From NCBI RefSeq assembly GCF_037325665.1, contig NC_090255.1, forward strand, positions 6,099,229 through 6,163,228: a DNA stretch of 64,000 nucleotides. Reading direction: 5' to 3'. Made by a program: the position numbers and the translations under genes. The stretch is from Littorina saxatilis (lineage: Eukaryota > Mollusca > Gastropoda > Littorinimorpha > Littorinidae). Positions 25,493 through 39,319 of the stretch are shown here, in pieces. The notes below the pieces were generated by a model. It was not told the origin of the DNA. It did not search any database and was given only the letters and a program-made list of their open reading frames with translations. Numbering within the stretch: the first letter of the stretch is position 1; each line of letters begins with the position of its first letter.

Positions 25493-26225
25493 AATCATCA
25501 GTGCGACGGACGTTGTATTGGAATTTCACTGCTAACAGTTTTACGTCGGTCACACGTCGGTCACATGATTAACAAGCACCTCTGCCTGGTAAGAAAATAC
25601 ACTCAATATTTTGAAAATACACTAAGTCTCTGTGGAAAATACACCAACTGTTCCAATTAGGTAAACGGGTCTTCACTGCACAGTGAACTAGTATTGACAA
25701 CTATTCTGTAGACCACGGCGTAGGAGAAGGGGTTTGAAATTCTTGTCGGGCTCAAAACTGAGACATCTTGGTAATGAACAGGGTGAATCGTAATGTACAT
25801 GTAGAAGAAACAAACCCATTATTTTGTTGTTTGTATGGAGGACTTGATTCCAAAGGGCTCAGGGAAAGTTTTGACTGCTGTGAAATTGAAATGGTGGACG
25901 TATGTTGTGATGCTTGGGTAAACTTTACACGAGGCTAGGGAGGTGGCAGATTGCTAAAAGGGAAACTTGGCAAGAAGATGGTTTGGGGGGAGGGGGGTCC
26001 GAGGGAGGAGATAAGTTGTGGAAGGGTGGGAGCTGTAAATGGTTGATTTTTCTCCTCGATCATTCACCATTTTCCATTGTGGTGTCTGGGTTTGGAAAAT
26101 ATCCTTTAAAATTTCAGCTTTGTTAGCCTCTCTTTAATTTTGTTTCTAAGTTAGTGTTTTTGTTCCTCTGTAGCTGGGTAGAGGGAGGCTCCTTTTTATA
26201 TTACAACCTTCACTCTCCTGAAGAA

Positions 26226-26682
26226 GGGACTGGGTGGCCGAGTGGTAACGCACTTGCGCTCGGAAGCGAGAGGTTGTGTGTTCAGGCCTGGGTCAGGCCG
26301 CAATTTTCTCCCCCCTTTCCTAACCTAGGTGGTGGGTTCAAGTGCTAGTCTTTCGGATGAGACGAAAAACCGAGGTCCCTTCGTGTACACTACATTGGGG
26401 TGTGCACGTTAAAGATCCCACGATTGACAAAAGGGTCTTTCCTGGCAAAATTGTATAGGCATAGATAAAAATGTCCATCAAATACCCGTGGGACTTGGAA
26501 TAAAGTAAAAAAAATTCCATCTCACACGGCATTAAGTCTCAAGAAACATGAATACACGCATGCAGGAAAAAAAAAAAAATATGGGTAGCGCCGTGTGTAT
26601 GGCAGCTCGCTTTCCCCGGGGAGAAAGCAGCCCGAATTTCCATGAGGGTAACCTCACTGGACTGTAAATCTTATCCAATCCA
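26226..26682 (+). mobile_element. tRNA-derived SINE, family E
   Basis: Head GACTGGGTGGCCGAGTGGTA ACGCACTTGCGCTCGG; tail with CCCGAATTTCCATGAGGGTA. This is the only plus-strand copy of this family here. Confidence 0.75.
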
Positions 26683-27902
26683 AGTCGGTGACAGGTTAAC
26701 CAGAAGTCGGTGACAGGTTAACCAGAATTCACCAACATTGGTTTCTGTTTGTTTTCGTTTTGTTTCAACTTCATTCTCGTCTGTTCCTCTCCAGGAAGCT
26801 GGTGTGAAGGGTTGGCACAGGGCATTCTTTGTAGGTTGGGAATGGTTAGGGGGTAACTAGCCTGGAAGTATGGTCTCTCCTTCCTTTCATCCCACCCACA
26901 CACTCCATCCCCCTTGCATGCAGATGTTCTCCCTCGCCACAGTCTGGAAAGGTTCTTCACTATCAAACTTGCAAACATATTATTTTCCCCCCCTCCCCCC
27001 TGTCTATAAGGGTACTCTTCCTGTCATACCTAAACCTGTATCCCACCCCCCCCCCCCCCCCACCCACCCACCCTCCCCCCCCCCCCCCCTGTCTATAAGG
27101 GTACTCTTCCTGTCATACCTGAACCTGTATCCCCCCCCCCCCCTGTACCCCCCCCCCCCTCTCCTTACTCCATACACTCACACCACTAACCCCCCTCCTG
27201 CCCTCCCCCCCACCCCAGGAGTTGATGAAGTCTGTGATTCCAGCCCTGTAGTAGAGCCTCTTTGCTGGAATGAACATGTAGCTATAACCTCCAACCCCCC
27301 CCCCCCCCCCTCCACCTCCTCTGGTGAAGACAACACAAACATGAAACAAAGCATTGTCGTTGGATTGTTTTCTTCTTGACTGTGTACATAGCATCTGTTG
27401 ATATTAATGAATATTGGATGACCATGATGATAATGATGATGTCACGATTGATGAATATTCATGACCTGTGTTGACTTTTACCAATGATGGAGCTATGAAT
27501 TTTAATTAAAAAAATGTTGATGATGGAATTTTGTTTATCGGTTGTTAGTTACATTTTTGTTTTTTATTTGATGTTCTACATTTTGTATGATTTTCATGTT
27601 TGTGTTGAATGATACAATTGGGTAATTTTTTATTTTTTTGGTAGAAGTTGTTGTCTGACCTGGTTCTGGTATGATAACTTGAGGATACTTACTTTCTATG
27701 AATTGAGTTCCATGCAACGTGTTTGAGGTTGAGTGTGAGTTGGAACGGGCTTTTGGTTAAAGATGCAGTGAAGTCTTCATTGTTTTTTTGGTTTTTTTAA
27801 TTAAATACACTGTGGCGGCATCTTTTCCAGACAGGACTTGTGAGAATTGAATTATAAGTGTTGGAGTCTGGATGTTGATTAGATTTATTTATTATTGGGG
27901 TT

Positions 27903-28080
<178 letters not shown>

Positions 28081-29397
28081 CATGCATACATATGGTCATG
28101 CGTGTGTGTTTGTAATTGTGCATGCATGTGTGTGTGCATATGTGTGTGTGTGTGTGTGTGAAGTTATGAGAGATAAGGAAAGAAAGAGAGGATTGAACAG
28201 GTTTCAAACTAATTCTCTTGGCATTGGAGTTTGTGTGTATCTATGTGAGGTACAATTTCATAATGTTTCTTGACGTGCAGTAGAATGTCCGTGAACAGAC
28301 TGTGAGTTTCCCCAATGCTGTGGTGTTCATCTTTGAGACAAGTTGTAATTATGTGAACACAAACTGCATGTGCTGTAGTAGTGACTGTCTCCTGTTAAAA
28401 TATTTCTTTCTCCAAGTTTGCTTCATTTCAGTTTTTTTTTAGTGTTCTTGAATTCTCTCTTTTTCCTCTCTGTCGTCTTCAGTTTCCCGGAAGATTTTCT
28501 GGTTGAATGCTCCACTTCTCCGGTTTTTGTTTTAGTGATTTTTCCAAAGAGCTTTGTGTAGCTGTATTTTTTGCAATAGATTTTGGAGGAAAGGTTGCCC
28601 TTGGCAAGGCATCAGATATGTGGTCAAAGCGTAAGTCATTTCATGCCACTTTAAGAAGAAACGATACCGACTAAGTGAATCAAGACGTCTCTTGTTAATC
28701 CTATCCTTCAAAGTGAATTATCTGACGTCAAAAGCGAAAGGAAGTTCAAGAAGACATCATGACGTGAATAATGGCATCATGTACCAATTCTGTCGCCATC
28801 TTCTGCGTGTCTCCTGAGAAAGTGTCACCAAACAATTGAGAACGAAGTTTGTCGCGGTTCCGTCATCATATCAGCAGTAGAAAAATACTCAAGGCTGTGC
28901 ATGTATCGGTATCTTATGCCATTAAGTATGTTCTAGTCAAAGGGTCAAATTCAAAATAGCCTGGTTGAGCTTGGCTAAAAAGCTTTAGATGAAATGTTTT
29001 TTTACTCCCATTTTATGTTTGGGGAAATCCTCAAGTATTGAAAATGCTCAAAAATTTGCAGCATAATTTTTGTTTCTCTAGAGCTTTTTCTTGAGCTGTG
29101 AGCACGATTTGCAAAATATTCTTGTCTTGAGGCATGAAAAGTAGATGAGCCAGACTTGCTGAATATTGCATATTTTTGTTTGGTTCCTCGAAAAGCTTTT
29201 TGACCAGCTGAAAAAAGTCGGAATTGTTGTAGTTCTGGAAAGGAAAACTGAATTTGTAAAGTTTGGTTTTCTATGCTTGTTTTGACCAGCAAGAACTGAG
29301 TGCAATGATTTGATGAAACGGGTCCATTTTGATGTTATTGTTGTTGTTGACATTGAACAGGATATGTGTACAGAGTGGAGTAATGAACGGCAACTAA

Positions 29398-29688
29398 ATA
29401 CAGTGGTACCTGTGATGAAAGGACGCCCTGGTGTGTCCCTACAGTGCAGGTGTCCTTTCCTGACAGAGAATATTGAGTGGAACCTTTGATGGTGGTATAT
29501 ACATTGAGCATGGTAACGAACTGGAGTTAAGAGTACAGTGGTACCTGTGATGAAAGGACAGCCGTGTGTCCCTACAGTGCAAGTGTCCTTTCCTGACAGG
29601 TACAGTTGAGTTCAGTAAATATTCAGTTGAATCTTTGATGACAGTATATGCATTGAGCATGGTAATGAACTGGAGTTAAGAGCACAGT
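29398..29688. repeat. Duplicated MITE, CAGTGGTACCTGTGATG family
   Basis: Two direct copies of about 134 bp begin ACAGTGGTACCTGTGATGAA and include GTCCTTTCCTGACAG. A third piece resumes at 30562 after a SINE insertion. A compact copy with perfect 17-bp ends lies at 52326-52500. Confidence 0.6.
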
Positions 29689-30561
29689 ACCCCCCACGGG
29701 TTAGGGGGAGTCCCATATTGGTTGGGACGAGAAAGAATTTACCCGATGCTCCCCAACATGTCGTACGAGGCGACTAACGGATTCTGTTTATTCTTTTACC
29801 CTTGTTAAGTGTTTCTTGTATAGAATATAGTCAATTTTTGTAAAGATTTTAGTCAAGCAGTATGTAAGAAATGTTAAGTCCTTTGTACTGGAAACTTGCA
29901 TTCTCCCAGTAAGGTAATATATTGTAAAACGTTGCAAGCCCCTGGAGCAAATTTTTGATTAGTGCTTTTGTGAACAAGAAACAATTGACAAGTGGCTCTA
30001 TCCCATCTCCCCCCTTTCCCCGTCGCGATATAACCTTCGTGGTTGAAAACGACGTTAAACACCAAATAAAGTCCCGCAGTGGGGCACTGCGGTTATGAAA
30101 TTAAAGGCCCCTCCTGTTTTTGGAACCGCAGGAGCTTTCTAGTTTGCTGTTAGGTAGATTTTTGGTTCCTCTTTCCTGTCATGCTCTCTTTTTCTTCATG
30201 AATTCTTTTCTTTTTTCTGCCTTCTTGCTCATTCACCTATATTTTTTCCAAAAACTCTTCTCTTGCCGCTTGTCTCGCGATTCATGTATAGTTTAATCTG
30301 TTAGTATTCTGATGTAAGTCCAGCAGTAGATAGGTTAAGCCTATTTTAACATACTGGAAACTGGTAATCTTCCAGTAGGTATTAATTTAGTTTTACTAAA
30401 GCCTGCTGGGACACAAGTAATGGGTTAGTGCATTTGTAAACAGGAATCGCTTGACAAGTGGCCCCCTTCATCCCCCCCTTCCTCGTCCTGATATGGCTCT
30501 GCGTAGTCGGCTGGACGTTAAACAACAAATAAACAAACAAACAAACCAAATAAAGAAAGAA
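29689..30561 (+). mobile_element. SINE family F carrying a second SINE
   Basis: The whole insert is flanked by AGAGCACAGT (29679-29688, 30562-30571). Inside its tail another SINE (30072-30545, head TCCCGCAGTGGGGCACTGCG, tail GGACGTTAAACAACAAATAA) is flanked by CCAAATAAAG (30062-30071, 30546-30555). So a SINE sits in a SINE in a MITE. Confidence 0.8.
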
Positions 30562-32039
30562 AGAGCACAGTGGTACCTGTGATGTAAGGACAACTTTGAG
30601 AGATGCGACAAATGTCCTTACCCTGCAGGTGTCGTGTTGTGAGAGGTATATTTTTGTCAAATCATTACTGACAAAGGGAGAATGGAAAATGTCCTTTATT
30701 TGGAGAAGTCATGTAATCGGGATATCATAAAATGTCCTTTATTTGAAGGAGATAAATTGGGACAACACAAACTTTCATTTATTTGGAGGAGTCTTGCATC
30801 ACAGGTACTACTGTATATCAAAGCTGGTTCAGTTATTTTTGTTTTCCCTGGCCTTTGGTCTTTATTGTTGAGACATTAGAGTTGGTGATCAGAGCAATCT
30901 TACTCAGTTCTTATCCGTTTAGGTGAGACTGAGTTGAACCATAAATGGATGGATAACTTTTGCTGGATAAAGGGTACCCCTGATTTATTTTTGTTTGATA
31001 TGAAAGTTTGGAGTGACAGATCTGGAAAAGAAGTTTCAAGTGTGATCCACTACTGAAAAATGTAGATGTTTTCAGTGTTTTAAATTTTTTAAATTATTAG
31101 ACCAAACATCCATATATATTTAAGTTTGCATTATATGTATTTGCTCACAGGTGTTATTAATTTTTTCTCTCTAAGTGATACAAAACTGTTCTGTTTGCTC
31201 TTGTTGTTGTTGTTGTTGTTGATTGGATTTATATACCGCATCTAACTTTTTATTATATCTTAGTTGTCATGGAAGGTTGTGAAAGTTTGATTTGATTGTT
31301 TTCCTTTTGATGGAAAATGTTTACAGTCGGGGGTACAGTATTTTTGGCTCTTGTGTTTTTACATTGGGCTTTATTTTGGCCCAAGAGAGTTTTATTTTTC
31401 TCATGTGCAAGATTGTCTTGTGTATCCATTCAATTTGGTTTGCATTTAAAGAAAAAAAGTGTTCCAGCCAACCTTAAGAATCTCAGCTTTAATTTTTGTG
31501 TTGAACTTTTTGTTTTCTGCTGGTTTCAGAACTTTAATTATTTTTTGTTTGCTGCTTGAATTATGTCTACATTTCTCAGTTTGTTTTGCTGCTGTTGTGC
31601 TTGTTTGATGGTTTTGTGTTTAGCAGGACTTGCAGATTATTAATTCAGTGTTTCCCTATCTGATTTGTTTAAACAAGATATGTGTAAGTATATGAGGAAT
31701 GATGTTTTTAGGAAGTATTAACAGAAAACAGGGCAGGGGAAGACTGAGAATAATGTCTGTGTGAAAAACAAGTACAGAAAACTTTGAAAAAGTTTATCAA
31801 TCTTACTGAAATAACAGCAAAATGTCCATTGATTTCAAATGTTTCGGTGCATCTCTAACTGCCAACGTCTTACTGAAACAACAGCAAAGTTTCCTGTAAT
31901 TTGTCATGTTTATTATAAGAAATAAAAGAACAACAACACTCAAGTGTTCCGTTTGCGCAATTTGAAATGCCTCAGGGTTTGACCCCCCCCTGCCAAAGTC
32001 AAACAACATCCCTGTGTTTGTAACTCTTTGTCTGTTAAG

Positions 32040-32384
32040 CAGACCTGTGAACCCAGACGATTGCAGCATATTTAGTACGCATGAATGTCCAGAATACGAT
32101 CAGTACGGTCTGTGGAAAAAAATACGAGAAAAATTCCTAGACTACTTTTCTTCACAATCGCATGCTAAAGCTGATCCAGTATTTTAACACATAAGCACAG
32201 TTTTTATCAGTAAACGTTGAAAGAAGCATTTATTTTAAATGTATTGGAAAACTTGATCAACGGTGCGATGGAGCAAGGTTGAATCATGGATGATCAAATG
32301 CTGCATGGAGTATCGTCATTTTCTGAAAATACGTCAAGTTTGTTTGAGAGTACTCCAAGTGCAAAACAGGGGTTCTCAGGTCTG
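32040..32384. mobile_element. Short DNA element related to 6999-7957
   Basis: The ends CAGACCTGTGAACCC and GGGTTCTCAGGTCTG carry one mismatch each against the family TIR. The 6-bp target duplication GTTAAG is exact on both sides. The interior shares GAAAAATTCCTAGACTACTT with the longer copy. Confidence 0.8.
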
Positions 32385-33889
32385 GTTAAGTCCTTTGTAG
32401 CTAGGACTAGAATGTACTGAGAAATAATTTATTGGAAATACCATGGTACAACTAACTACGGTCAAGATAAGACAAAAGTGGGGAGGTTATGTTGAACCGT
32501 GTGGAATCTCCGTGGCATTTGCTCACTTGGTTTAAACAAAATTGTATTGAAAATTCATCACATGAAACAGTTGAAAATATACAACTAGGACACGCACTCA
32601 AGCAAATTCTTATTTTTACATTTGCTCACTTACTTTTTGCTTTTATTTTCATCATTTTCCCCTACATATTGTGTGCAATACATGATTAAGTGTTGGGTGG
32701 GACCAGGTTTTTTTCCTTTTTGTGTGCGACTCGCCTGAGTAATCCGAAGCGTCTTAGTTTGAGCTGTGTTAGGCCAGCCATAGACGCAAAAATAAAAGTT
32801 GAGTTTTTTTTAAGTTAGAGCCTCCCTATTTCCCGTACTGGTAGGTTTTGTGATAATCTTTAAACTGTCGTCAACTTTCAAGGTCACAGCAGGGTCATGT
32901 TCGGGTCAAAAAAATAAAAAATAAAAATTTTTCTGAAATGATTTTTTGCAGAAATGTCTTAGAAACTTCTAACACGTCCTGTGTTCAGTTACTTCCACAC
33001 ATAACAGTAGTTGGATTCACCTTTGTCAAATTTCAAGTTCACAGAGGGGTGAAGTTTGGGTCAAAAAACTAAAAAATAAGTTTTCTTCAATGTGTTTAAA
33101 GCTAGGTCTTTGAAACTTAACACACTTTGAGTGTTTGATGGCTTTAGACATGACCCTCATCACAGTGGGGGCAAGTTTAGGTCAATAAGTAGGAAATTAT
33201 CATTTTCTTGATTGTGCATAGAGCTATACCTGCAGATTCGTTATTCCTAAATAATATAACACATGGCGAGGGTGAGTCGTATGAGTATTTGCTTATCTTG
33301 TTCAGGCTAAAACAGACCAAAAGTCACACTTTTAAACGGGTCGCAATTTTCAGTTTCGATCAGTCCCTTTCGAAACATTTGTTGCTGTTTTAGGTTTTGA
33401 TGACCGCATGGACAGACGAACGCACATTTTCGCATAGACAGCTATGGAAAGCGATACTTAAACATCTTAAAGCAAGGTGTTGCCAATCAAACAAAAATAT
33501 TTTAGCTAGAGTTTGCGGATCAGGTTTGCAAACTTTTGATAGTTTTTGTGTGTGTTTTTTCCCCTAATACATTAGTGAATTATATTTAAAGCTTTCACAT
33601 TACAACAGTGGTGTATTTGTGGCATTGGAAATCTCAGGTTTTTATTTCTGTTTCTGCGTTCATTGTTGGCTTGTTTACCTCAATTTGAGTTGTGCAGTTT
33701 AGATCAAACCTGTTGCTTTTGTGCAAAGCTCTTGTGATTAGAATGTTTTTGCTTTTTGCATGAAACACAGTGTTGAAGTGTTGTGCGAGAATTATTGTAC
33801 TACTTGGTTTTTACCAAGTGGTGATTTGCTCCCTGGCTTTACCAAGTTGTGAATGGAGACTCCGTAGGAACTGTACCAGATTGTTTTAG

Positions 33890-34150
33890 TTAGAGATTAA
33901 TGGGGCTAGGGGTGGGCTAAGCAACAATAGAGATTAATGGGGCTAGGGGTGGGCTAAGCAACAATAGAGATTAATGGGGCTAGGGGTGGGCTAACCAACA
34001 ATAGAGATTAATGGGGCTAGGGGTGGGCTAAGCAACAATAGAGATTAATGGGGCTAGGGGTGGGCTAAGCAACAATAGAGATTAATGGGGCTAGGGGTGG
34101 GCTAAGCAACAATAGAGATTAATGGGGCTAGGGGTGGGCTAAGCAACAAT
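33890..34150. repeat. 37-bp minisatellite, seven units
   Basis: AGAGATTAATGGGGCTAGGG GTGGGCTAAGCAACAAT is repeated seven times with almost no divergence (one CTAACC variant), so the array is young. Confidence 0.95.
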
Positions 34151-35455
34151 GAAAGCAAAGGTCTGGAACTAGTAAAAGTGGCTTTAAAAAAATTTAAAAA
34201 AAATAAAAAAAGGTGCCATGCACATCATTGTGGGGCTTTTAATCCATAAACATGTATCCCCCAATACATACAATTTTCCATTTAAAGTGGCTTCTTAAAG
34301 GGAGCAGCTCTTACAAAAAGCGTAGGGTTTAAAACAAAACAACAATCTGGGATGGGGGGATCTGGGCTGCGAAGAAGGAAGAAAGGGATATGATATATAT
34401 ATTGATCTTGAACCTGTCTGTGATTTTATTGATTCACATAACTTTGTGAATAAATAATTGAATTAGAGCAATTGTTAGTTAAAGAAATAGGAAAAGGGAT
34501 GACTGCATTATTATGTTGCTCTTGTTCGTTAGTAGCTTTTTCAGAAAAGATTGAAGTTGTGATTTGAAAATGGTGGTCATGCTTGTTATATAATTATCAT
34601 TTAGTACCAAGGGACTCAAGTAATGGTTTGAATTTTCTATAATGTCTGTTGAAGTGGAGAATGGCAAAGTTGGGGGCTGTAGTGTTGTTGAAACTTTGAA
34701 TTTATGATGTTTATTCATGTTATCGGTTGATGTACCAATGTTTTCGTGAATAATTGGTGAGTAAGAAAGTTGAGAAAAAGAGATAGCTGTGTGTGAGGAG
34801 GGGTAAGTATGTGTGTGTGTTTGTGTGTGTGTGTTTGTGTGTGTGTACGCCTGACTGTAATGTGTGATCAGTGTTTGAAGAATAGACTCTTGGTGTGATT
34901 CCAAAACTTGTCACGTTGTTAGTATGCAGTTGATTTAATCTGTCTGTGTGCGATTCATACATAAGCGAGTCAGATTAGCGCGTGGGAGATATTAATCCCC
35001 CACGCTTGAGACATGTTAGACGATGATGGTGATTTTAATTGATGTATTACTACCTGTATCGTTGTTGATGCTTTTGTTATACCTTACATCCTAGTCTTGC
35101 GTTAAAACACGCTACAAAGCAAATGTTATTTATTTGAGTATTTATTAATTTATTCATTCATTATTGCCGCATACTATTGCATTTTTATTGATGATGATGA
35201 TGATGATAATGACGATGTTTTTCGATTGGTGTTCCTTTCATCCAGTAAGCGAGCTCGACTTGCTACTGTTCAGTACTCTATATATAAATATACATAGATA
35301 TGTCTCTTGTTTTTGTATTGATGGAAATGTACGTATGTATTCATGTATGGTTTGGTGGAGAATGAGGAGTAAGGCTGCGTGCGCTATTGCGAGGGTCGTC
35401 TTATGTACATTATTATTATTACTATTATTACTATTATTATTACTATTATTACTAC

Positions 35456-35634
35456 TACAGTGGAACACCCCTTTTAAGACCTTTAAAATTCGAAGAAAAT
35501 CGGGTCATAAAAAGGAGGGAGTCTTAAATTGGGGGTCATTTGACAGAGGTTATGAACAGAAAGTCTGATAAAACAAGGTCTTAAAAAGGAGGGAGTCTTA
35601 AATTGGGGGGTCTTAAAAGGGGGGTTCCGCTGTA
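35456..35634. mobile_element. TA-flanked MITE, CAGTGGAACC family, compact copy
   Basis: It starts TACAGTGGAACACCCCTTTT and ends GGGGTTCCGCTGTA, 179 bp. This is the cleanest copy of the family in the window. Confidence 0.8.
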
Positions 35635-36098
35635 TTATTATCTGGACTCCACTCATCTTCTTATGTGATAAGATATAAAAAAATCTTTCAGAGTATAATA
35701 TAGAACGGGCAGTGCGAGACACAAGAGTTACTTTCATGTCTTAAAAAGTACGTAACAAAATAATCATTTTAACCCTTCCCCCACCCCCTCCCTCCCCCCC
35801 CCCCCCTCCCATTTTTTTCTTCTCTGCCTTTTTCTTTCGATCTCACTCCCCTCCTCCTCCACCCCCTTTCTTTTTTTCTTGTATTTTTTATTTTTTATTT
35901 TTCCTTTCGTCTCTAGCTCTTTTTGGTTTTGGTTTTTTTTCTCGGCAGATTTTTCTTTGGAATCTCTGTGTCTGTCTCTGTGATACTCACGTGGAGAATT
36001 TTTCTTTTTCTGTTTTGGTTCTTTGTTTTTCAGTGCAGCGTTACATTTGAAGAGGAGATTGTGTCTTGTATTACAAAGATTCCTATCTGTGTAAGTGA

Positions 36099-36104
36099 AA
36101 TAAA
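36099..36104 (+). promoter_or_regulatory. Candidate poly(A) signal for a long DGKQ transcript
   Basis: AATAAA on the plus strand ends a T-rich, transposon-poor stretch and stands about 10 bp before the minisatellite at 36112. Whether DGKQ transcripts reach this far is unknown. Confidence 0.25.
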
Positions 36105-36111
36105 ATAGACT

Positions 36112-36485
36112 GGGTAAATCATGGTTCACTGTCGTCTTGTTGTACGAGAGAGAGAGAGAGTGTGTGTGGGTAAATCATGATTCACTGTCGTCTTTTGTAC
36201 GAGAGAGAGAGAGAGTGTGTGTGGGTAAATCATGATTCACTGTCGTCTTTTGTACGAGAGAGAGAGAGAGTGTGTGTGTGTGGGTAAATCATGATTCACT
36301 GTCGTCTTTTGGTACGAGAGAGAGAGAGAGTGTGTGTGTGGGTAAATCATGATTCACTGTCGTCTTTTTGTACGAGAGAGAGAGAGAGAGAGTGTGTGTG
36401 GGTAAATCATGATTCACTGTCGTCTTTTTGTACGAGAGAGAGAGAGAGTGTGTGTGGGTAAATCATGATTCACTGTCGTCTTTTT

Positions 36486-36520
<35 letters not shown>

Positions 36521-36615
36521 TGTGTGTGTGGGTAAATCATGATTCACTGTCGTCTTTTTGTACGAGAGAGAGAGTGTGTGTGTGTGGGTAAATCATGATT
36601 CACTGTCGTCTTTTT

Positions 36616-36646
<31 letters not shown>

Positions 36647-36978
36647 TGTGTGTGGGTAAATCATGATTCACTGTCGTCTTTTTGTACGAGAGAGAGAGAG
36701 TGTGTGTGTGTGGGTAAATCATGATTCACTGTCGTCTTTTGTACGAGAGAGAGAGAGAGAGTGTGTGTGTGTAAATCATGATTCACTGTCGTCTTTTTGT
36801 ACGAGAGAGAGAGAGTGTGTGTGGGTAAATCATGATTCACTGTCGTCTTTTTGTACGAGAGAGAGAGAGAGAGAGAGAGAGTGTGTGTGTGTGGGTAAAT
36901 CATGATTCACTGTCGTCTTTTTGTACGAGAGAGAGAGTGTGTGTGTGTGGGTAAATCATGATTCACTGTCGTCTTTTT

Positions 36979-37009
<31 letters not shown>

Positions 37010-37046
37010 TGTGTGTGGGTAAATCATGATTCACTGTCGTCTTTTT

Positions 37047-37081
<35 letters not shown>

Positions 37082-37520
37082 TGGGTAAATCATGATTCAC
37101 TGTCGTCTTTTTGTACGAGAGAGAGAGAGAGAGAGAGAGTGTGTGTAAATCATGATTCACTGTCGTCTTTTTGTACGAGAGAGAGAGTGTGTGTGGGTAA
37201 ATCATGATTCACTGTCGTCTTTTTGTACGAGAGAGAGAGTGTGTGGGTAAATCATGATTCACTGTCGTCTTTTTGTACGAGAGAGAGAGTGTGTGTGGGT
37301 AAATCATGATTCACTGTCGTCTTTTTGTACGAGAGAGAGAGAGTGTGTGGGTAAATCATGATTCACTGTCGTCTTTTTGTACGAGAGAGAGAGAGAGAGA
37401 GTGTGTGTGGGTAAATCATGATTCACTGTCGTCTTTTTGTACGAGAGAGAGAGAGAGTGTGGGTAAATCATGATTCACTGTCGTCTTTTTGTACGAGAGA
37501 GAGAGAGTGTGTGTGTGTGT
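36112..37520. repeat. 24-unit minisatellite with internal GA and GT microsatellites
   Basis: GGGTAAATCATGATTCACTG TCGTCTTTTTGTAC is repeated 24 times. Each unit is followed by a GA run and then a GT run of variable length, giving ~50-75 bp units. The core is almost invariant; variation is in the microsatellite part. Confidence 0.97.
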
Positions 37521-37580
37521 ATGTGTGTGAAAGAGAGAGAGAACTCTGTATTGTATAGGCCAACTGACCCGTTACAATTA

Positions 37581-38280
37581 GGCAACAAAAAAAAATGCTT
37601 TGGTTACGGTTTCCCGACCGACCCTAACTTTTTGGGCCGACCCTAAACTTTTTTTTTGGTCCTAAAGCTAAAAATAAAATGAACCAAACACATACATACA
37701 CACAAAAAAAACCACACACACACACAAAAACCCACCGAAAACGACAACACCACGGCACAGAGAAAACATCGATCGCCGGCGAGCAGACAACAACAAGCCC
37801 GACAAGGGACACCACTCCGCTTTTTACAACTCCCATATCTCGTGCGTTCGTTCGTTGCTCGAACGTAAAAAGATGTCGTCTGCATTTGCAATCGTATTCG
37901 GAAAGTTAAGTGCGTTCATATCGAACAAACACGACTGATAAGTCGGTACTCGAAGAGTTTTTTTGATGGAAAGACTTCTGTTTAAGAAAACTTGTATAAA
38001 GTGAAAGGAATCATCAGCTACTGTATTTTGACTAGTTTTCAATTTGTGACAATCAGTCCAGACTGCGTTCAAGACTGTGTTCACTAGTGGCACTATACAG
38101 TTTAAAGGGTATGTCCAGTTTTCTTTTCTTAACATGAAAAAGTAATTAATATCTGTGGTTCCAAATACACCAATATGAAAATACCTCGAATATCCTGCAT
38201 ACACAAATATTTTTATCATTTCAAGAGGGACCAACCCCCCCCAAAAAAAAACGTAACCAAAGCATTTTTTTTGTGTTGCC
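37581..38280. mobile_element. Harbinger-like MITE, copy b (700 bp, with captured segment)
   Basis: The ends GGCAACAAAAAAAAATGCTT and AGCATTTTTTTTGTGTTGCC are flanked by TTA (37578-37580, 38281-38283). The interior is nearly identical to copy e at 46840-47618 but has a different central segment. Confidence 0.8.
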
Positions 38281-39273
38281 TTAAATGATACATGTAACAT
38301 GACAAAACCTCTCTGTCTCTCTCTCACACGATCTCTCTCTTTCTCTCTATCTGTCCCCCTCACACACACACACCAACACACCTGCGTGCGCATGCATACA
38401 CAAATCCTGTGTGAGAGTGTGTTTGTGTTAGAGAATGTGTGTGAGAGAGTATGTGTGTGTGTGTGTAAGAGATAGAAGAAAAAACTAACAAGTCATGACA
38501 GTACCCTTCAACATAACATTTCAAACATTTATTTTTGGAAATGTCATAAATGTCTTTCTCTGTACAGTGTACATAACTCTGACATGACATGACATGACAT
38601 GACATTTGCGACATTCTTTACAACTCATACCTCTTGAAGATCAATGATTAAATTGAGGGAACTCACAATGCATTGCTAGTCAGAAAAAAAACTTTCTAGT
38701 ACAAAATGAACACACACACAAACATGCTTCCGCTCCACACACACTAGTTCATATCTCTTCAGTAACTCACAAGTTTTCACACTTACAAGAAATAAAACTG
38801 CACCTGTTTAACCTATTACAGATGTAACCGTGTGCCAAAACACTACGATCACCTCGGGAAGCGAAGTGCAATCAAACAGGATTGAAAATGTTAGGGCTAA
38901 TTTCTTAGCCCTATAAAAACTGTTATGCAAACCCGAAGGTTTCCATGAACATACAGACAATCGGAAACTACCAGACCCCATCACAAACAGATTTCCACAA
39001 ACCACGGGTGTTGACTTAAAGGCCAACAACTCGGGTGCAGAGTCTGCTGTGAAAGGAGCGGTAGCCTCCCCTGTCACTCAAGCAGACAGGCAGAGTGACA
39101 CTTGACCCGTTGTTGAAAAAACACAAAAATCATTAATTGCAAAGAAAGTAAGAACATACAGTATAACACGGCTGAGCATGAAAATATTTACATTAAATGC
39201 TTTCATTAAAATCTAAACAGGCTAGCTAATGTTGACGGGTCCACAGCTGGAGGCTATTGTAATCCAAAGATGC

Positions 39274-39319
<46 letters not shown>

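Noticed and set aside
26870-27379. Proline-rich 169-residue frame
   Set aside because: Produced by C runs and a duplicated non-coding segment; no homologous domain seen.
36661-37207. Open frames with repeated MIHCRLF / NHDSLSSF-type units
   Set aside because: Translation of the 24-unit minisatellite; no start context, splice sites or family.
36112-37520. CRISPR-like regular repeat array (also 3111-3570, 33890-34150)
   Set aside because: Spacers are microsatellite runs or absent, and the genome is eukaryotic; these are minisatellites.
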